A program made the position numbers and the translations under genes. The notes under the pieces were generated by a model. The model had not been told where the DNA came from. It made no database searches and saw only the letters and a program-made list of their open reading frames with translations. From NCBI RefSeq assembly GCF_032118995.1, contig NC_092654.1:1178001-1242000 (forward strand): 64,000 bases of DNA, written 5' to 3'. This DNA is from Asterias amurensis. Its lineage: Eukaryota > Echinodermata > Asteroidea > Forcipulatida > Asteriidae. Positions 1-11,616 of the stretch are shown here, piece by piece. Position 1 is the stretch's first letter; every line of letters starts with the position of its first letter.

Positions 1-135
1 TGTAATATATGTGCGATAAATTGTAATATATGTGCGATAAATTGTAATATATGTGCAATAATTTGCAATATATGTGCGATAATTTGCAATAGAGATGCGA
101 TAAGTTTTAATATATGTTTGATAATTTTGTAGTAT
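1..135. repeat. Subterminal 21-bp tandem array, left arm
   Basis: About six copies of a unit reading roughly TGTAATATATGTGCGATAAAT, diverging inward. It is the mirror image of the array at 2,390-2,745 and runs off the window's left edge. Confidence 0.85.
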
Positions 136-2276
136 ATTATATGCGATCATTTGTATGCGATGTTTTGTGACGGTATACATATGCGATAATTTAATATACA
201 TGTGCGATGTTCATTCTTATATAATATGTGCGAAAACGGAATTGTGGGTTATAGTATGGCTTCCTGTCCACTTGATCCCCGTATCCGTAATGTTTTAGAT
301 CGGGCCAGACTATACTCTGGACGGTATAGTATGGTTCCTATGGTTCAATGAGATTGGCGTAGGGTTTATAGTGATGGTCAGGGTACGAGACTCGAGCAGC
401 GTATTTCCGAAACAGCCAGCCAGCCGCGTATTCGGATAATAGAACACATACAGTACAGGGAGGTGACAAAATGTTGCATTTTGCTCAAATCTGAAGGTGA
501 AGATCTGTTTTACTCGAACGAATTCTGCAATATTAGCATAATTTAGAATTTGTAATTGATAATATGTCAATTTCATAGCTTCTCATGATTAAAAAATAAT
601 TTTTAAAAAGTGAAAAACATTAACAAAACGTCAAAAAATGACCCGCAAACGAAAAGGCAAACATTTTTATTTTGTATTTTTTGCATTTTTTAATATGTCA
701 AAAAAACATCACTGTGAAATACAAAACCATACCTTGAAAAGAATTTATACCCTTCGTTAAAACAAAACATTTAATTTGTAATCCAGAACTTTCAAGACTA
801 ATATAGTGGGCGTATCAAATTTTGGAGCTGGGTAAATTTGGTTCACTATCTAGTGGTTAATTAACCACAGTTATTCTGACGCCATTGTCAATGTACATTC
901 CGCCCAATTACATAGACGGTGCACTTAAACACAATTTGAAAAGAATTTGAACCCTTCGTTAAGACAAAAAGTTGCTTTCTTGTTCCAGAACCTTGAAGGA
1001 AGATAGACTGGACGTATCAAATTTTGAGCTGGCTAAATTGGTCAACTATTATTGATTCTGCAATAAAAAGAAAATGTTTAAAGAAAATGTTTAAAGAAAT
1101 TGTTTGTCTTATCGAAGGGTGTCACCACTTTTTGCTCGCGGCTGACATAACTATAAATGTGGTGACTAAGATTCAAAAAATTTGAAAAATGATTTTGCAA
1201 ACAAGACACAGTTGAATTTTTATAGCACAAGAACTTTTAAATTTTATTGACAACAATTAAAAATAATCAATCATGAGTGTTTCAGATATAGCTCGGTAAT
1301 TTACTAACTTTAACTGTTCTACGATTTAAAGTCACCTGGAAATAGAAGTGTTTTTCTTTCAAACATAAGAGTATATGCTTACGAACAATAAAACAATTTA
1401 TTTAGTAATTGATAAGACAAACATTTTCTTTTTATTGCAGAATCAATAATAGTTGACCAATTTAGCCAGCTCAAAATTTGATACGTCCAGTCTATCTTCC
1501 TTCAAGATTCTGGAACAAGAAAGCAACTTTTTGTCTTAACGAAGGGTTCAAATTCTTTTCAAATTGTTTTTAAGTGCACCGTCTATGTAATTGGGCGGAA
1601 TGTACATTGACAATGGCGTCAGAATAACTGTGGTTAATTAACCACTAGATAGTGAACCAAATTTACCCAGCTCCAAAATTTGATACGCCCACTATATTAG
1701 TCTTGAAAGTTCTGGATTACAAATTAAATGTTTTGTTTTAACGAAGGGTATAAATTCTTTTCAAGTTATGGTTTTGTATTTCACAGTGATGTTTTTTTGA
1801 CATATTAAAAAATGCAAAAAATACAAAATAAAAATGTTTGCCTTTTCGTTTGCGGGTCATTTTTTGACGTTTTGTTAATGTTTTTCACTTTTTAAAAATT
1901 ATTTTTTTAATCATGTGAAGCTATGAAATTGACATATTATCAATTAAAAATTCTAAATTATGCTAATATTGCAGAATTCGTTCGAGTAAAACAGATCTTC
2001 ACCTTCAGATTTGAGCAAAATGCAACATTTTGTCACCTCCCTGTACTGTATGTGTTCTATTATCCGAATACGCGGCTGGCTGGCTATTTCGGAAATACGC
2101 TGCTCGAGTCTCGTACCCTGACCATCACTATAAACCCTACGACAATCTCATTGAACCATAGGAACCATACTATACCGTCCAGAGTATAGTCTGGCCCGAT
2201 CTAAAACATTACGGATACGGGGATCAAGTGGACAGGAAGCGTACTATATCCCACAATTCCGTTTTCGCACATATAA

Positions 2277-2745
2277 GAACGAACATCGCACATGTATATT
2301 AAATTATCGCATATGTATACCGTCACAAAACATCGCATACAAATGATCGCATATAATATACTACAAAATTATCAAACATATATTAAAACTTATCGCATCT
2401 CTATTGCAAATTATCGCACATATATTGCAAATTATTGCACATATATTACAATTTATCGCACATATATTACAATTTATCGCACATATATTACAATTTATCG
2501 CACACATATTACAATTTATCGCACATATATTACAATTTATCGCACATATATTACAATTTATCGCACATATATTACAATTTATTGCATATATATTACATTT
2601 ATTGCATATGTATTACATTTGTTGCATATATATTACATTTATTGCATATATATTACATTTATTGCATACATCAAATGAATATCGCACATAGTGACAATTA
2701 TCGCATATATATGAGAAACATCGCACATATATTGTACATTATCGA
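2277..2745. repeat. Subterminal 20-21-bp tandem array, right arm
   Basis: About 18 units around TATCGCACATATATTACAAT, with a block of TATTGCATATATATTACATT variants at 2,580-2,670. All three plus frames stay open across it, giving spurious repeat proteins. Confidence 0.9.
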
Positions 2746-3639
2746 ATAATGCAACGTTTGACACGCCATATGGGAATACACAGTAAATCGCAGTGAACAG
2801 CCAGCCGGAGAATGACATGAGTGCAAGTTTTAGGCGGACCGCATCCCGCATTTTGAGTAAGTTTTGTTTGTTGAATGTTGAATGAACGGCCGGCAAAATA
2901 AGTACCGTCATTGACACACACAGCACATACATACACACACACACAGGGCTGAGGCAGTACAGTGTCACTGAGTAGTGTCAGTCGACTGCATAAACTAATG
3001 TACTTCTTAAAAGTTCTTCCTTTTTGTGCTTACCTTAAATATCTGCATTCATTTCCACATTGTCACTAATGAGTCGTACCACTGTTGTTGCCACTGCAAC
3101 TGGACTGGCCATCAATCATGTGCCCTAGCTAGCTAGCCAGGTGAGGGATTCTGATTCCCGCCGGCCTCACCCCCTGGCTGGACTCTGGAAACTGCCCTTC
3201 CCCCACTCACCGTTCCACACAGTGAATTGTTGTAAATGGAACACATGAACACATGACCCCCTTTTTCTTTTGCCACACTATTCAATTAGTGTATTAGAGA
3301 ATTTGAGCCATGGCTACCTTTGTTTTGCCAAACTATTGATGAAAAAAAACATGCCAACTACTCGTCAGTGTATTTGAAAACATCACTTAATTTTTGTTTG
3401 GCAAAACTTTTTTGTATAATATATATTTTAAAAAAATTGGGGGGGGGGGGGGGGGTTCAGGAGCAATGTTATTTTTGTTCATGCCCAATTATCAAAACAA
3501 ATAAAAGTTTTTCAACATTGACTGTTTTAAATGGCACCTTTAAGTAGATGTTTTCCCTTTAAAGTCATGTCAACAATTTTTTTATTATTAATTGAGATAC
3601 CATAAAATGTTGCAATAATCTCCTTGTATTACATTTCAG
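2746..3639. other. Flanking DNA without recognised gene
   Basis: Unique-looking sequence with a short CA run (2,930-2,945) and a G16-type homopolymer near 3,440. The GC-richer piece at 3,100-3,220 could be UTR or exon, but no frame supports it. Confidence 0.4.
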
Positions 3640-3832
3640 AAAACCAAGACGGGAGAGACACTTTGCCTGTGAGACACTTTGGAGTGGATTCATCAGAATG
3701 GACATCCCTGGGCCTCTTTGGATCCTTGTGACATCTTCACTGGCATATGCTAATCTGGAGTTTGATCGGGTGAACAATGGTGGAGGTTTCACTGATGCTT
3801 TCAAGGGTGTAGAAATCAAGGCTGAGTATTAG
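3640..3832 (+). CDS. Candidate terminal coding exon, unknown protein
   Basis: A polypyrimidine-AG acceptor (TACATTTCAG) precedes base 3,640. One frame is then open for about 63 codons to TAG at 3,830 and ends with the residues GGGFTDAFKGVEIKAEY. AATAAA signals about 500 bases downstream (near 4,335 and 4,368) fit a 3' UTR. I do not recognise the protein and found no upstream exon in the window. A second frame is open for about 29 codons, so the frame is uncertain. Confidence 0.25.
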
Positions 3833-4333
3833 AAACACGCTTTTTAATTTAAAAGGAATACTTTTTTTTGGGGGGGGGGGGGTAAGGATGGTTGGGCCAA
3901 ACAAAAATTGCATCATGTTTCCTATAACACTAAAAAAAGAAAACAGGTTTGTAACATATCACCCACCTACCACCCTAGGTGACTACTTTTTCCCAATCAT
4001 TACTCGGGTTTCAAAAACATGGAGATGAGCGAATAGTGGTTACTGGAATTATTATGAAAAAAAAAGAAGTGAATAAAAAGAAAAAATACAACCTTTTTGT
4101 TTGGCCCAACTGTGAACAAAATCATGTTAGCCACTTATCTACCCAATTTATTCCAAACTGACCACCGTTTCAGTGTTTAAGAAGACATGACACAACATGC
4201 AAATGGAATTAGAAATGAGTATTTAAGTTCTTGCAATTCAAAGGCAGGTTTATATCTTAATTATTTTGGTCACAGAGTGGTTAAATTGTTGTGACATGTT
4301 TTGAGAATTTGCCTATTTTTATAATATGAAAAG

Positions 4334-4373
4334 AAATAAAATTATATATTTATATTATTTGTATTCCAATAAA
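4334..4373 (+). terminator. Possible polyadenylation signals
   Basis: Two AATAAA hexamers about 35 bases apart in AT-rich sequence, downstream of the candidate terminal exon at 3,640. Confidence 0.3.
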
Positions 4374-4828
4374 AGCGTGAGAGCAAAAATTTAATTATAA
4401 ATTTGGCCATGTGTTATTATTTCTTTATTGTCTTTGTTTTTTAATTTAAAATGGTATATTTAATTAATTGGGCTTAATTAATATAAGAGCTTTAAAAATG
4501 GCAAAATTTAGGATACGAATCGGACTCCTCAAATAATTAAATGGCAAAAACGTTTTTTTAAAGTCTCATTAAAACAGCCACTGCCAGCAAGTTTTTTATT
4601 ACACTTTAAATTTTGCATCTTATGGCCAACGAAAATTTTCGACCAACTTAGGGGGTCATTGCCAATGGACAATTTCGACCAACAGAGGGGGCTCTTTAAT
4701 TTAATTTTTGACCAACAGAGGGGGCTATTAAATTATTTATTCCCGTAAATATATAACTCAATGCTGTACAGCCATGGTTGTGTAATATTCATCACTCCAA
4801 AAAATGTATGATCTGTACAGTCATCGTT

Positions 4829-5095
4829 GTGGCCTAGTGGATAAGGTTACAGTTTCGCGAGGACAAGATGAGAGGTTCGAGCCCCGGCACGGACCATGAG
4901 GTAAGCGAAATAAAGAAATAACCCACGTTTCTTCCACAGGTACATGATAGGTCTTGACGGACGGAGAGGAGACGCAGCAGCAGGAGGCAACACGGCGGCG
5001 GCACCACGAGGAGGGGACGGCACCGGGACCAGAGAGAGAGGGGGAGGCGGCACCGGAGAGAGAGGGGAAGGGGGGAGGCAAGATTTTTTCAATAA
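4829..5095 (+). mobile_element. tRNA-derived SINE
   Basis: The head has a pol III A-box match (GTGGCCTAGTGGATAAGG) and a B-box match (GGTTCGAGCCCC) about 35 bases apart. A non-tRNA body and a purine/GC-rich tail follow. The head lacks a clear aminoacyl stem, so a functional tRNA is unlikely. Confidence 0.55.
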
Positions 5096-5125
5096 ATTTC
5101 ATTTTTGGGCAAAAAAAAAAAAAAA

Positions 5126-5158
5126 AAAGACCGCAAAATTTTTTTTTTGCGGTCTTTC
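5126..5158. repeat. A/T-rich perfect hairpin
   Basis: AAGACCGCAAAA is followed by a T-run and TTGCGGTCTT, forming a stem of about 12 bp with a T-rich loop. Confidence 0.7.
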
Positions 5159-5167
5159 CATTTTCTA

Positions 5168-5330
5168 AAATCGCCTGAAACGTACGCTCGTTAATTTTGG
5201 TGAAAAAAGTTGGTAGGAAATTTTTTTTTACAAAAAATTCCAATTTTTTCACCATTTTCAGAGATCAATTTCTTAAAATCGCTTGAAACGTACGCTCGTT
5301 AATTTTGGTGAAAATAAAAAAAAAAAAAAA
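5168..5330. repeat. Direct repeat pair, about 110-bp spacing
   Basis: The phrase around GAAACGTACGCTCGTTAATT occurs near 5,180 and again near 5,286, each followed by GGTGAAAA. The second copy ends in a long A-run. Confidence 0.7.
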
Positions 5331-5867
5331 AAATCTAAGTGCAAAAGTCGACAAAGTCATATACTTTTCACAATTTACATCACTAAAATGGCCCCCAAAT
5401 ACTTCTAAACACCTTCACACTGCTTACACCGTTGTATTACATCAGTCCAAACATTTCCTCTTCAAAATTCATCTAAAATGTACAACTTAACTCAAAATAC
5501 AGCCTTTAAATGCAACTTAATTGGGTACAATGTGTACGAAGGCCTACGGTTAAACATACACAATAACAACACATACGCGTACGTAAGTAACGCATTTTCG
5601 CACATTATGTCCAATTCTTGTAACTTTTATACCAATTCTAAGACAATTCAATCAATTTATATACATTGCTTGTCAAAAACAACTCATTTTACACGAAAAA
5701 ACTCTCAAAACGAGCACTTATTCACGTACATTTCTATGAACAAATATTAAAGAAAAAAATAGTCAGACACCCATCACTACCTGTATACCACTTGTTAGAG
5801 ACTGGGAACTAGACCTTGACGGTTGCCATATAAACAATATGTTCTAAGCATTGAGATACAATAAGTA

Positions 5868-6236
5868 AACGATCTTTGAGCAGCTAAAACTCCACCAAAG
5901 GATATCTATCTGTGAGTAATTTACAAGATTCATAACAATATTGAGTAGCCAAGTTGTTCACAACGTTTGTGGTGTAACCAGAGATTGGGGAGGGAGGGTG
6001 GGGGGGGGGGGGGGGTTGGGGTTGGCAAGTGGGGTCAAAGACAACATTTTATACGATCTTTGAGCATACCAAAATGTTACCAAAGGATTTCTGTTTGTGA
6101 GTAATTTACAAGATTCATAACAATATTTAGTAGCCAAGTTGTTTACAACGTTTTTGGTGTAACCAGAGATTGGGGAGGGAGGGTGGGGGATTGGCAAGTG
6201 GGGGCAAAGACATCATGGGGGGGGGGGGCAAAGACA
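5868..6236. repeat. Tandem duplication, about 180-bp unit x2
   Basis: Two adjacent copies begin with ACGATCTTTGAGCA. Both contain GAGTAATTTACAAGATTCAT and end in G-rich GGGAGGGAGGGTGGGG tracts. Confidence 0.8.
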
Positions 6237-6647
6237 TAATATTAATTTTAACTTGTCATTAAAAAAGCAGTAGTGATGAGAGCAGTAGTCTCTCGCAAAG
6301 CAGACGTATTGTATGATGGTTACGCGAGAGCTGCTTCACTATCACCGCAACAGACATTTTAACGACTTGACCCCAAGTTCGTCTTGTGTTTGGGAAAGTT
6401 TGAGGGTCCCTCTGGTTACGCCACTTATTTTAAACTACAACAAACTAATTGCACCTTTTCATCTCTACATGTAGGCAAACACACAAAAATGAAAGGGCAC
6501 TCTAATGCATTAAGGGTAATACTAATAATATTAGTGGCCCTTTTATAAAGCGCTCGTTTTCATCACTAGTGATGCTGAATGCGCGTCAAAATTCAGTATT
6601 TTCCTGTAGGTAATGTGGAGTAATATGCAGCCAATCTGACCAAGAAT

Positions 6648-6900
6648 ACTTGGGGGGAACCCCTTCTCTTTTTGATAAGTGCACCAGGTTCTTTTACGAG
6701 CATTACACAGCACACAGAACCAACGGTTTAACAGGACCCACCCCACCCCACCCCCTCCCCCAATCCGAAGGACACGTCAATAATGGTTAAGTGTACTGCT
6801 TTAGGCAACAATGGTCACGACCGAGACTTGAACCCACACTCTGCTATATATAGAAACATCAACAGAGCTTCAGTCTGTAGTTCTCGTCTGTTTGGCTACA
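6648..6900 (-). mobile_element. tRNA-derived SINE, minus orientation
   Basis: It shares the segment CCTTCTCTTTTTGATAAG ... TCCGAAGGAC with a copy at 40,068-40,215. It ends with an inverted B-box-like GACTTGAACCCACACTCTGC. This is consistent with a Ser/Leu-tRNA-headed SINE. Confidence 0.6.
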
Positions 6901-7294
6901 ATGTATCAACATCACCAACAAATATTGATGCAGTTTTTCAACTCTAAATCATTTACAATTTACACTGCCAGTTTCCCTTGTGGTGCAGTTTACTACTTGA
7001 TAGAATCTAAAATCATAACTTGGTACCATTGTTCCTAACATTCAACTTGCGTCTTTCTAGAAGTGCCGTTGTAATGAAAGTATGATTGTACAAAATCTTA
7101 GAGCTAAACATAACTTGTTGAAGTCTCAATGATTGAGCTTGGTTGGTGTGTAAATCTAAAATAGACAAACTACTACAAACTGATCTTTGACAAAGCTTCG
7201 TCATACACCCATACCTATGAGCCACTTAAGCGTCACATAGATTCATGAATGTATACTACACATACTAATTAATTGTCTTTTCATTATTTTACAG

Positions 7295-7620
7295 ATGTGT
7301 GCTGGCAGAGGGACTTCAGGAGAAGTACGCCCGACCTAAACTCCTCAGAATTCACAACGCTATGAGCTGAGCTGGATGGAGAGTTCGATAAAGCCAAACA
7401 TTTATTGGTCTTTGTAGGACAGTTACACTCTCCAAGAGAAAGAATTAGGAATAACTGGATAAGAGCAATTCTACATATTGCAAATCATAGTGTGCTTTCT
7501 GCTTATGAGTTGATTGTTGTACTTAGTTTTGCCAGCAAAATGGCATAAATAAGTAACTTGAAATATTCTTCTGCCAGCACCAATCGATAATGTACCTTAC
7601 ATCAACAGTCGCAATAAAGG
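7295..7620 (+). CDS. Candidate terminal exon plus 3' UTR, unknown protein
   Basis: A good acceptor (TTATTTTACAG) precedes 7,295. One frame reads CVLAEGLQEKYARPKLL and stops at a TGA after 24 codons. A second frame (VCWQRDFRRSTPDLNS) is open to a nearby TGA. AATAAA near 7,612 could end the transcript. The protein is not recognised. Confidence 0.2.
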
Positions 7621-8044
7621 GACTGATTATAAGTAAAGGTCTGTTTACAAAATGTAAGACTTCAACAAGTATACCTCATTGCTTTTTTGCACAATTTTAA
7701 TATTGTAGGGGGACCAGGACTAGGAGGGAACATGGTCGGGGATGGATTGGGAAAGTAAAATTGGCCTTGGGTGATAGTCCAAGCCTTCCTGCTACTGCCT
7801 CATCGAGTGGGGACTTGTTTTTGTACAACCCTGGCAATTTAAGTATATTGATGACGCTGTCAAAGTGCAGCCCCGTCAAAGTGTATATTTGTAAACAGAC
7901 CTTTTTACAATTCATAAACAAAACAAAAGAAGCCTACCTTATCCTAGTATTGAATAGTTTACAGAGTTGAAGTACGAGCAGCTTGTAGTAAAGAGATGAT
8001 GAAGTGTTTGAATTCATGATGACGCTGCAATTTACGTGTTCTCA

Positions 8045-8102
8045 TCAAAGCCCTGGTGCATCTCTTGTGTGGAAACTGCTCCTCCTCATCATCTTAATGA
8101 AC
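8045..8102 (-). CDS. Candidate last coding exon of a small minus-strand gene
   Basis: The acceptor TTCTGTTTAAG is followed by an 18-codon frame (FIKMMRRSSFHTRDAPGL) and TGA. Its entry phase (one base) fits the exit phase of the candidate first exon at 11,469. An alternative frame rich in DDEEEQ is open for about 45 codons. I cannot decide between them, and internal exons may be missing. Confidence 0.2.
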
Positions 8103-8625
8103 CTTAAACAGAAATACAAGAATAAAGAATAATTAGTACACAATTATAAGAGCCACTGATCCAACTGAACAGTCTGGGCTTATCACAGTATAAGTTAAAA
8201 GTAGCGTAGGGCCTTTGGTGAAAAAGTGCCTGTAACCAAATATATTTTTAGGTTATGTTTATTGAAATATAGGCCTAAGCAAAATGGCATGCCACATGTT
8301 TGTACATGGCCACAGCAGATTTTATGTTTATTTTTAATTTTTAAAAGGGCACCTCTTGTAGACTGTCAACTTCTACTTAACCATTGTTAATATTTTTCTG
8401 CTAAGCAAAAGGAAGCAGGGTATGAGTTACAAATAGTACATGTGACAAGGCAGTTTGGCTGGCAACCTTACTCTAGTATTCAAAGGAAAATTGCTTTGTG
8501 CTAAGCTACTTTTGAGGCAAATAAACTGCTCATTGAAACTGGGCACTGGGTATGAAATTTCAGGCTTGCATTTTTAGCAAACATCTGTCTCATTCGAATG
8601 AAATTGACAAGTATTTTTAGCGTGT

Positions 8626-8880
8626 CATGGCCGAGTGATTATACTTTACTATAATTGTTTCTCTTTACCCTGGGGTGTAAAGGGATACCTGCGAGGGTAG
8701 AGGTTGATGTTTTGTATGAAAAGCCACAAGCGCCTTACAGGCAGCTCAGGGCTGTATACTTCCCAGGGAGCTGAGAAACATTACAGGGATGGTATTGGCC
8801 CTATGAGGAGGGCACTAATGTAAAGCGCAATGATACGGTTATTGTGCTATATAATAATTTGTTATTATTATTATTATTAA
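8626..8880 (+). mobile_element. tRNA-derived SINE with (TTA)n tail
   Basis: It starts with CATGGCCGAGTGATTATAC (A-box-like, Ser/Leu tRNA style). The body includes CCTGCGAGGGTAGAGGTTGA, and the element ends in a TTATTATTA run. Body fragments recur inverted at 34,486-34,622 and 42,997-43,145. Confidence 0.65.
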
Positions 8881-9279
8881 CGAATATCTATTTAATAATA
8901 AGACTTGTAATGCGCACGTATCCACCCGTATTTGTTCAATTATTGTACACATCATAGCTACTCAGTCTTTTGAGTTTTTTATAGAGTAAAGTATACAATT
9001 AAAAAACCCACGATGGAGAAAATGAAAACAAATACAAATGTTTACTTGTTTGATTGTTGAAATGTGAGATACATAGTTGAGACAGGTTAGCTTAGGCTTA
9101 GCATGCAGTCAGAAGATGTATGAATGCATACTGGGGGTGGTTCAGCATACATGAACAAAGTGCAGTGCAATTTGTTGTTGGGTGGGGGGGGGGGGTAGGC
9201 TGGTATCAAAAAAGGGTAACAGGAGGGCAGATTCCAGATTGACAGAAAAGTGGGGTTCCTGTTTGGGATTGAAGTACAT

Positions 9280-9437
9280 GGCCCTATTTCATAAAGCCAT
9301 GTAAGCATAAAGCACAAACAAATCTTGCTAAACAGAAGAGAAGCTAGTTGCAAGTCAAAAATCAAAGTCGTGCCATCCACTTATGTTTTGCTTAGCCTAG
9401 CAACATTTTCTGCTTAATAGCTTTATGAAATTGGGCC
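9280..9437. mobile_element. MITE, GGGCCCAATTTCAT family
   Basis: Terminal inverted repeats GGCCCTATTTCATAAAGC and GCTTTATGAAATTGGGCC flank a body with repeated GCTTAGC-type words. This is one of at least ten copies in the window. Confidence 0.65.
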
Positions 9438-9469
9438 AAGCCTGACATTAATTTAAGGGGTTGCATCGA

Positions 9470-9990
9470 GGAGTGGTTCAAGATTGAAAAAGAAAGTGGG
9501 GGGGGGGAAGGGATTGAAGTACAGGCTGGTAGTAGAAAGGGTTACATCTTAGGGGCGGTTCAAGATTGAAAGAAAGTGGGTGGATTGTAGTACTGGCTGG
9601 TAGTAGAAAGGGTTACATGTTGGGGGTGGCTCATAAGAGTGAAAGAAAGGGGGGGGTTGCAGTACAGGCTGGTAGCAGAAAGGGTTACATCTTGGGGTGG
9701 TTCAAGAGTGAAAGAAAGTGGGGGATTGTAGTACAGGCTGGTGGTAGAAAGGGTTACATCTTGGGGGCGGTTCAGGATTGAAAGAAAGTGGGGAGATTGA
9801 AGTACAGGCTGGTAGTAGAAAGGGTTGCATCTTGGGGGCGGTTCAAAATTGATAGAAAGTGGGGGGGGGGTTGAAGCACAGGCTGGTAGTTGAAAGGGTT
9901 ACATCTTGGGGCGGTTCAAGATTTAAAGAAAGTGGGTGGGATTGAAGTACAGGCTGGTAGTAGAAAGGGTTACATCTTGGGGGTGGTTCC
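9470..9990. repeat. Minisatellite, about 70-bp unit x7
   Basis: The repeated unit contains GTACAGGCTGGTAGTAGAAA, GGGTTACATCTTGGGG, GGTTCAAGATTGAAAGAAAG and a variable G-run. Confidence 0.9.
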
Positions 9991-10373
9991 AGATTGACAG
10001 AATGACGTGGTGCATATTTTGGGATTGAGTAATTTCAGTATTGTGCACCACTGACAACAAAACTGTCGGAAGAAAAATAAATAAGCAAAGTAAGCCACAA
10101 CTCACCAGTATTTGCAGTAATTTCAAGTTGGAACAGTTCTGTCATCTAATGAGGATTTTTTGTGTGGTGATGTTTGGTGATGGCTACAATCCTGTCTGTT
10201 GCGTCCGTAACCAATGGCGATGAACACAAACCAAAGTTACTTCAAGGATTCCTAAAAAAAGGGGAAACAACAACAATTTGAGTAAAAAAGTGATTCTTCT
10301 TAGGGTGTTAACTTTCATGCATTTTTGAGACTAAGTCTACACATTTTGTCCTTCCTAAAACACACGTTAAAGG

Positions 10374-10435
10374 TTACTCCTAGAAGTATGAGGTTTGTGC
10401 CATAGAACAAACCTCAGTTTTTGGAGTAGGGACTG
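10374..10435. repeat. Hairpin with TACTCC...GGAGTA ends
   Basis: GAGGTTTGT and ACAAACCTC arms surround a short loop, flanked by TTACTCCTAGAA and TTGGAGTAGG. It shares outer ends with the longer hairpin at 10,803. Confidence 0.6.
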
Positions 10436-10802
10436 ATACAGACTATTAGCCCATCTTCATAATATAAACACTTGAGCCAGTGGCTCAATTATGACTGAGC
10501 CAGTCTTGGCTCAATGTGAGCCAATCATAATCTTTGGAGCCATTTGTGAACAGAGCAGTCATTTTGGGCTCAAACTGAGCCTTTTTTGTCCCTGATAGCT
10601 GTCTTCATATTAATGTGACTCCCTGTAACAACCTTGTATTTATGCCGTACCACGAATCTGACTTATATATCGACCGGTAGTCGGCGAAGCATCCTAATGG
10701 AAACATCACACCAACTTTCTTTTTACAGAAGTCAGTCAAGTGGACAAATTTCAGTTTTATACGTGGGAGGGAAACCCCTATAGGGGAAAATCCCTGCAGT
10801 CA

Positions 10803-10906
10803 GGTTACTCCTAGAACTATTTCCGTTTCGTCCGGCTATCGTCTCCCGTCTCCGTTGCGGGAGACGATAGCCGGACGAAACCGAAATAGTTCAAGAAGGA
10901 GTACAG
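10803..10906. repeat. Near-perfect long hairpin, about 40-bp arms
   Basis: One arm runs from TTACTCCTAGAACTATTTCC to GGCTATCGTCTCCCG. After a loop of about 9 bases it is answered by CGGGAGACGATAGCC ... CAAGAAGGAGTA. Its ends match the smaller hairpin at 10,374. Confidence 0.85.
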
Positions 10907-11468
10907 TCAGGTAAGGACTAAAACACATAATCCATGAAAGGCTCCGGTCCCGGAATCGAACCGAGTCCACAGAGGAGCCTGCCCCTGAGAGACAGGAACA
11001 AGAAGAAATCACTGACTGATTGAGCAAAGGAAATGCTTTATAATGATCTTTTAGATTTGGCCCTAGGCCTAGCCAAAGTTGCATGCAGAGGCACTGACTG
11101 ACGTCCTACAACCAGGGCTATTCAGGCCCCCCCCCCCCCCCTGTGTCTGGGAATGGGGCTCTATGTTATTGCTAATTACTTCTTTCCATCACATTATAAG
11201 AGTAAAGACTTTAGCCAGCCTATACTCATTGCTTGAACAAACGGTAACATACGAAAGTAACCCCAATCATCAAGGACATTCAACACTTACACTAGTCCAC
11301 TACATAAGCACGACATAAACAAACAAGTGTCAGTTAAAGTTTTATACAAAATTTAACCTCATAAGAGTCATACAACTGCGCACAATGGCGTGTAGATACA
11401 CACCAAGAATCTACCAGCTATTTCCAGACGAACTAAACAATAAACTAAACAAACAAATCATTACTTAC

Positions 11469-11524
11469 CAATGTTTTGGTTTGAAAACACTTTGATTTGA
11501 AACCTTCGTGTGAGCAGACGACAT
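11469..11524 (-). CDS. Candidate first coding exon, small unknown protein
   Basis: An ATG in good context (AAACATGTCG) opens MSSAHTKVSNQSVFKPKH and runs into a consensus donor (ATTG/GTAAGTAA). A short sequence resembling an NRF-1 site (GCACATGCGCAG) lies just upstream at 11,566-11,577, as expected for a housekeeping promoter. The only phase-compatible downstream exon I found is 8,045-8,102. The family is unknown. Confidence 0.3.
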
Positions 11525-11559
11525 GTTTACGAAAATTGTGCAGGCTAGGGAGTTTGGTA

Positions 11560-11580
11560 CTGATTGCACATGCGCAGGAC
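11560..11580 (-). promoter_or_regulatory. NRF-1-like motif upstream of candidate first exon
   Basis: TGCACATGCGCAGGAC resembles the palindromic GCGCATGCGC core and lies about 45 bases 5' of the candidate ATG at 11,524. The assignment rests on position and motif only. Confidence 0.25.
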
Positions 11581-11616
11581 CAAAGCGCCCTCTTGAGATG
11601 AGTGAACAATGATACC

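Larger units (their letters stand above)
1..2745. mobile_element. Foldback-type element with long inverted repeats (left end outside window)
   Basis: The left arm (about 1-1,114) and right arm (about 1,408-2,745) are near-identical inverted copies separated by a unique loop of about 290 bases. The outer part of each arm is a tandem array of about 21-bp units and the inner part is non-repetitive. The right arm runs about 285 bases further out than the left, so the left terminus is before base 1. Each arm carries the same 88-codon open frame (310-576 minus, 1,923-2,189 plus). It resembles no transposase I recognise and may be open by chance. The architecture matches foldback/TU elements known from sea urchins. 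No autonomous transposase is visible. Confidence 0.8.

Noticed and set aside
310..576. 88-codon frame in the foldback arm (also 1,923-2,189)
   Set aside because: It has no recognisable domain and exists twice only because the arms are inverted copies. Not called as a gene.
2277..2745. Regular repeats as a possible CRISPR array
   Set aside because: Units are contiguous and spacer-free, mirrored in the other arm, and the DNA is eukaryotic.
2292..2749. Three overlapping open frames with ITIYRTY / HILQFIA / YNLSHIY repeats
   Set aside because: They are translations of the 21-bp array. A multiple-of-three unit without stops is open in every frame.
4829..4900. tRNA gene (also 34,903; 44,905; 61,135)
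   Set aside because: Pol III boxes are present, but acceptor stems do not pair and each is followed by a SINE body or tail.
10101..10250. Internal exon on the minus strand between TTTTTTTAG and ACTG/GTGAGT
   Set aside because: Splice sites look good but all three frames contain stops. At most it is a UTR exon.
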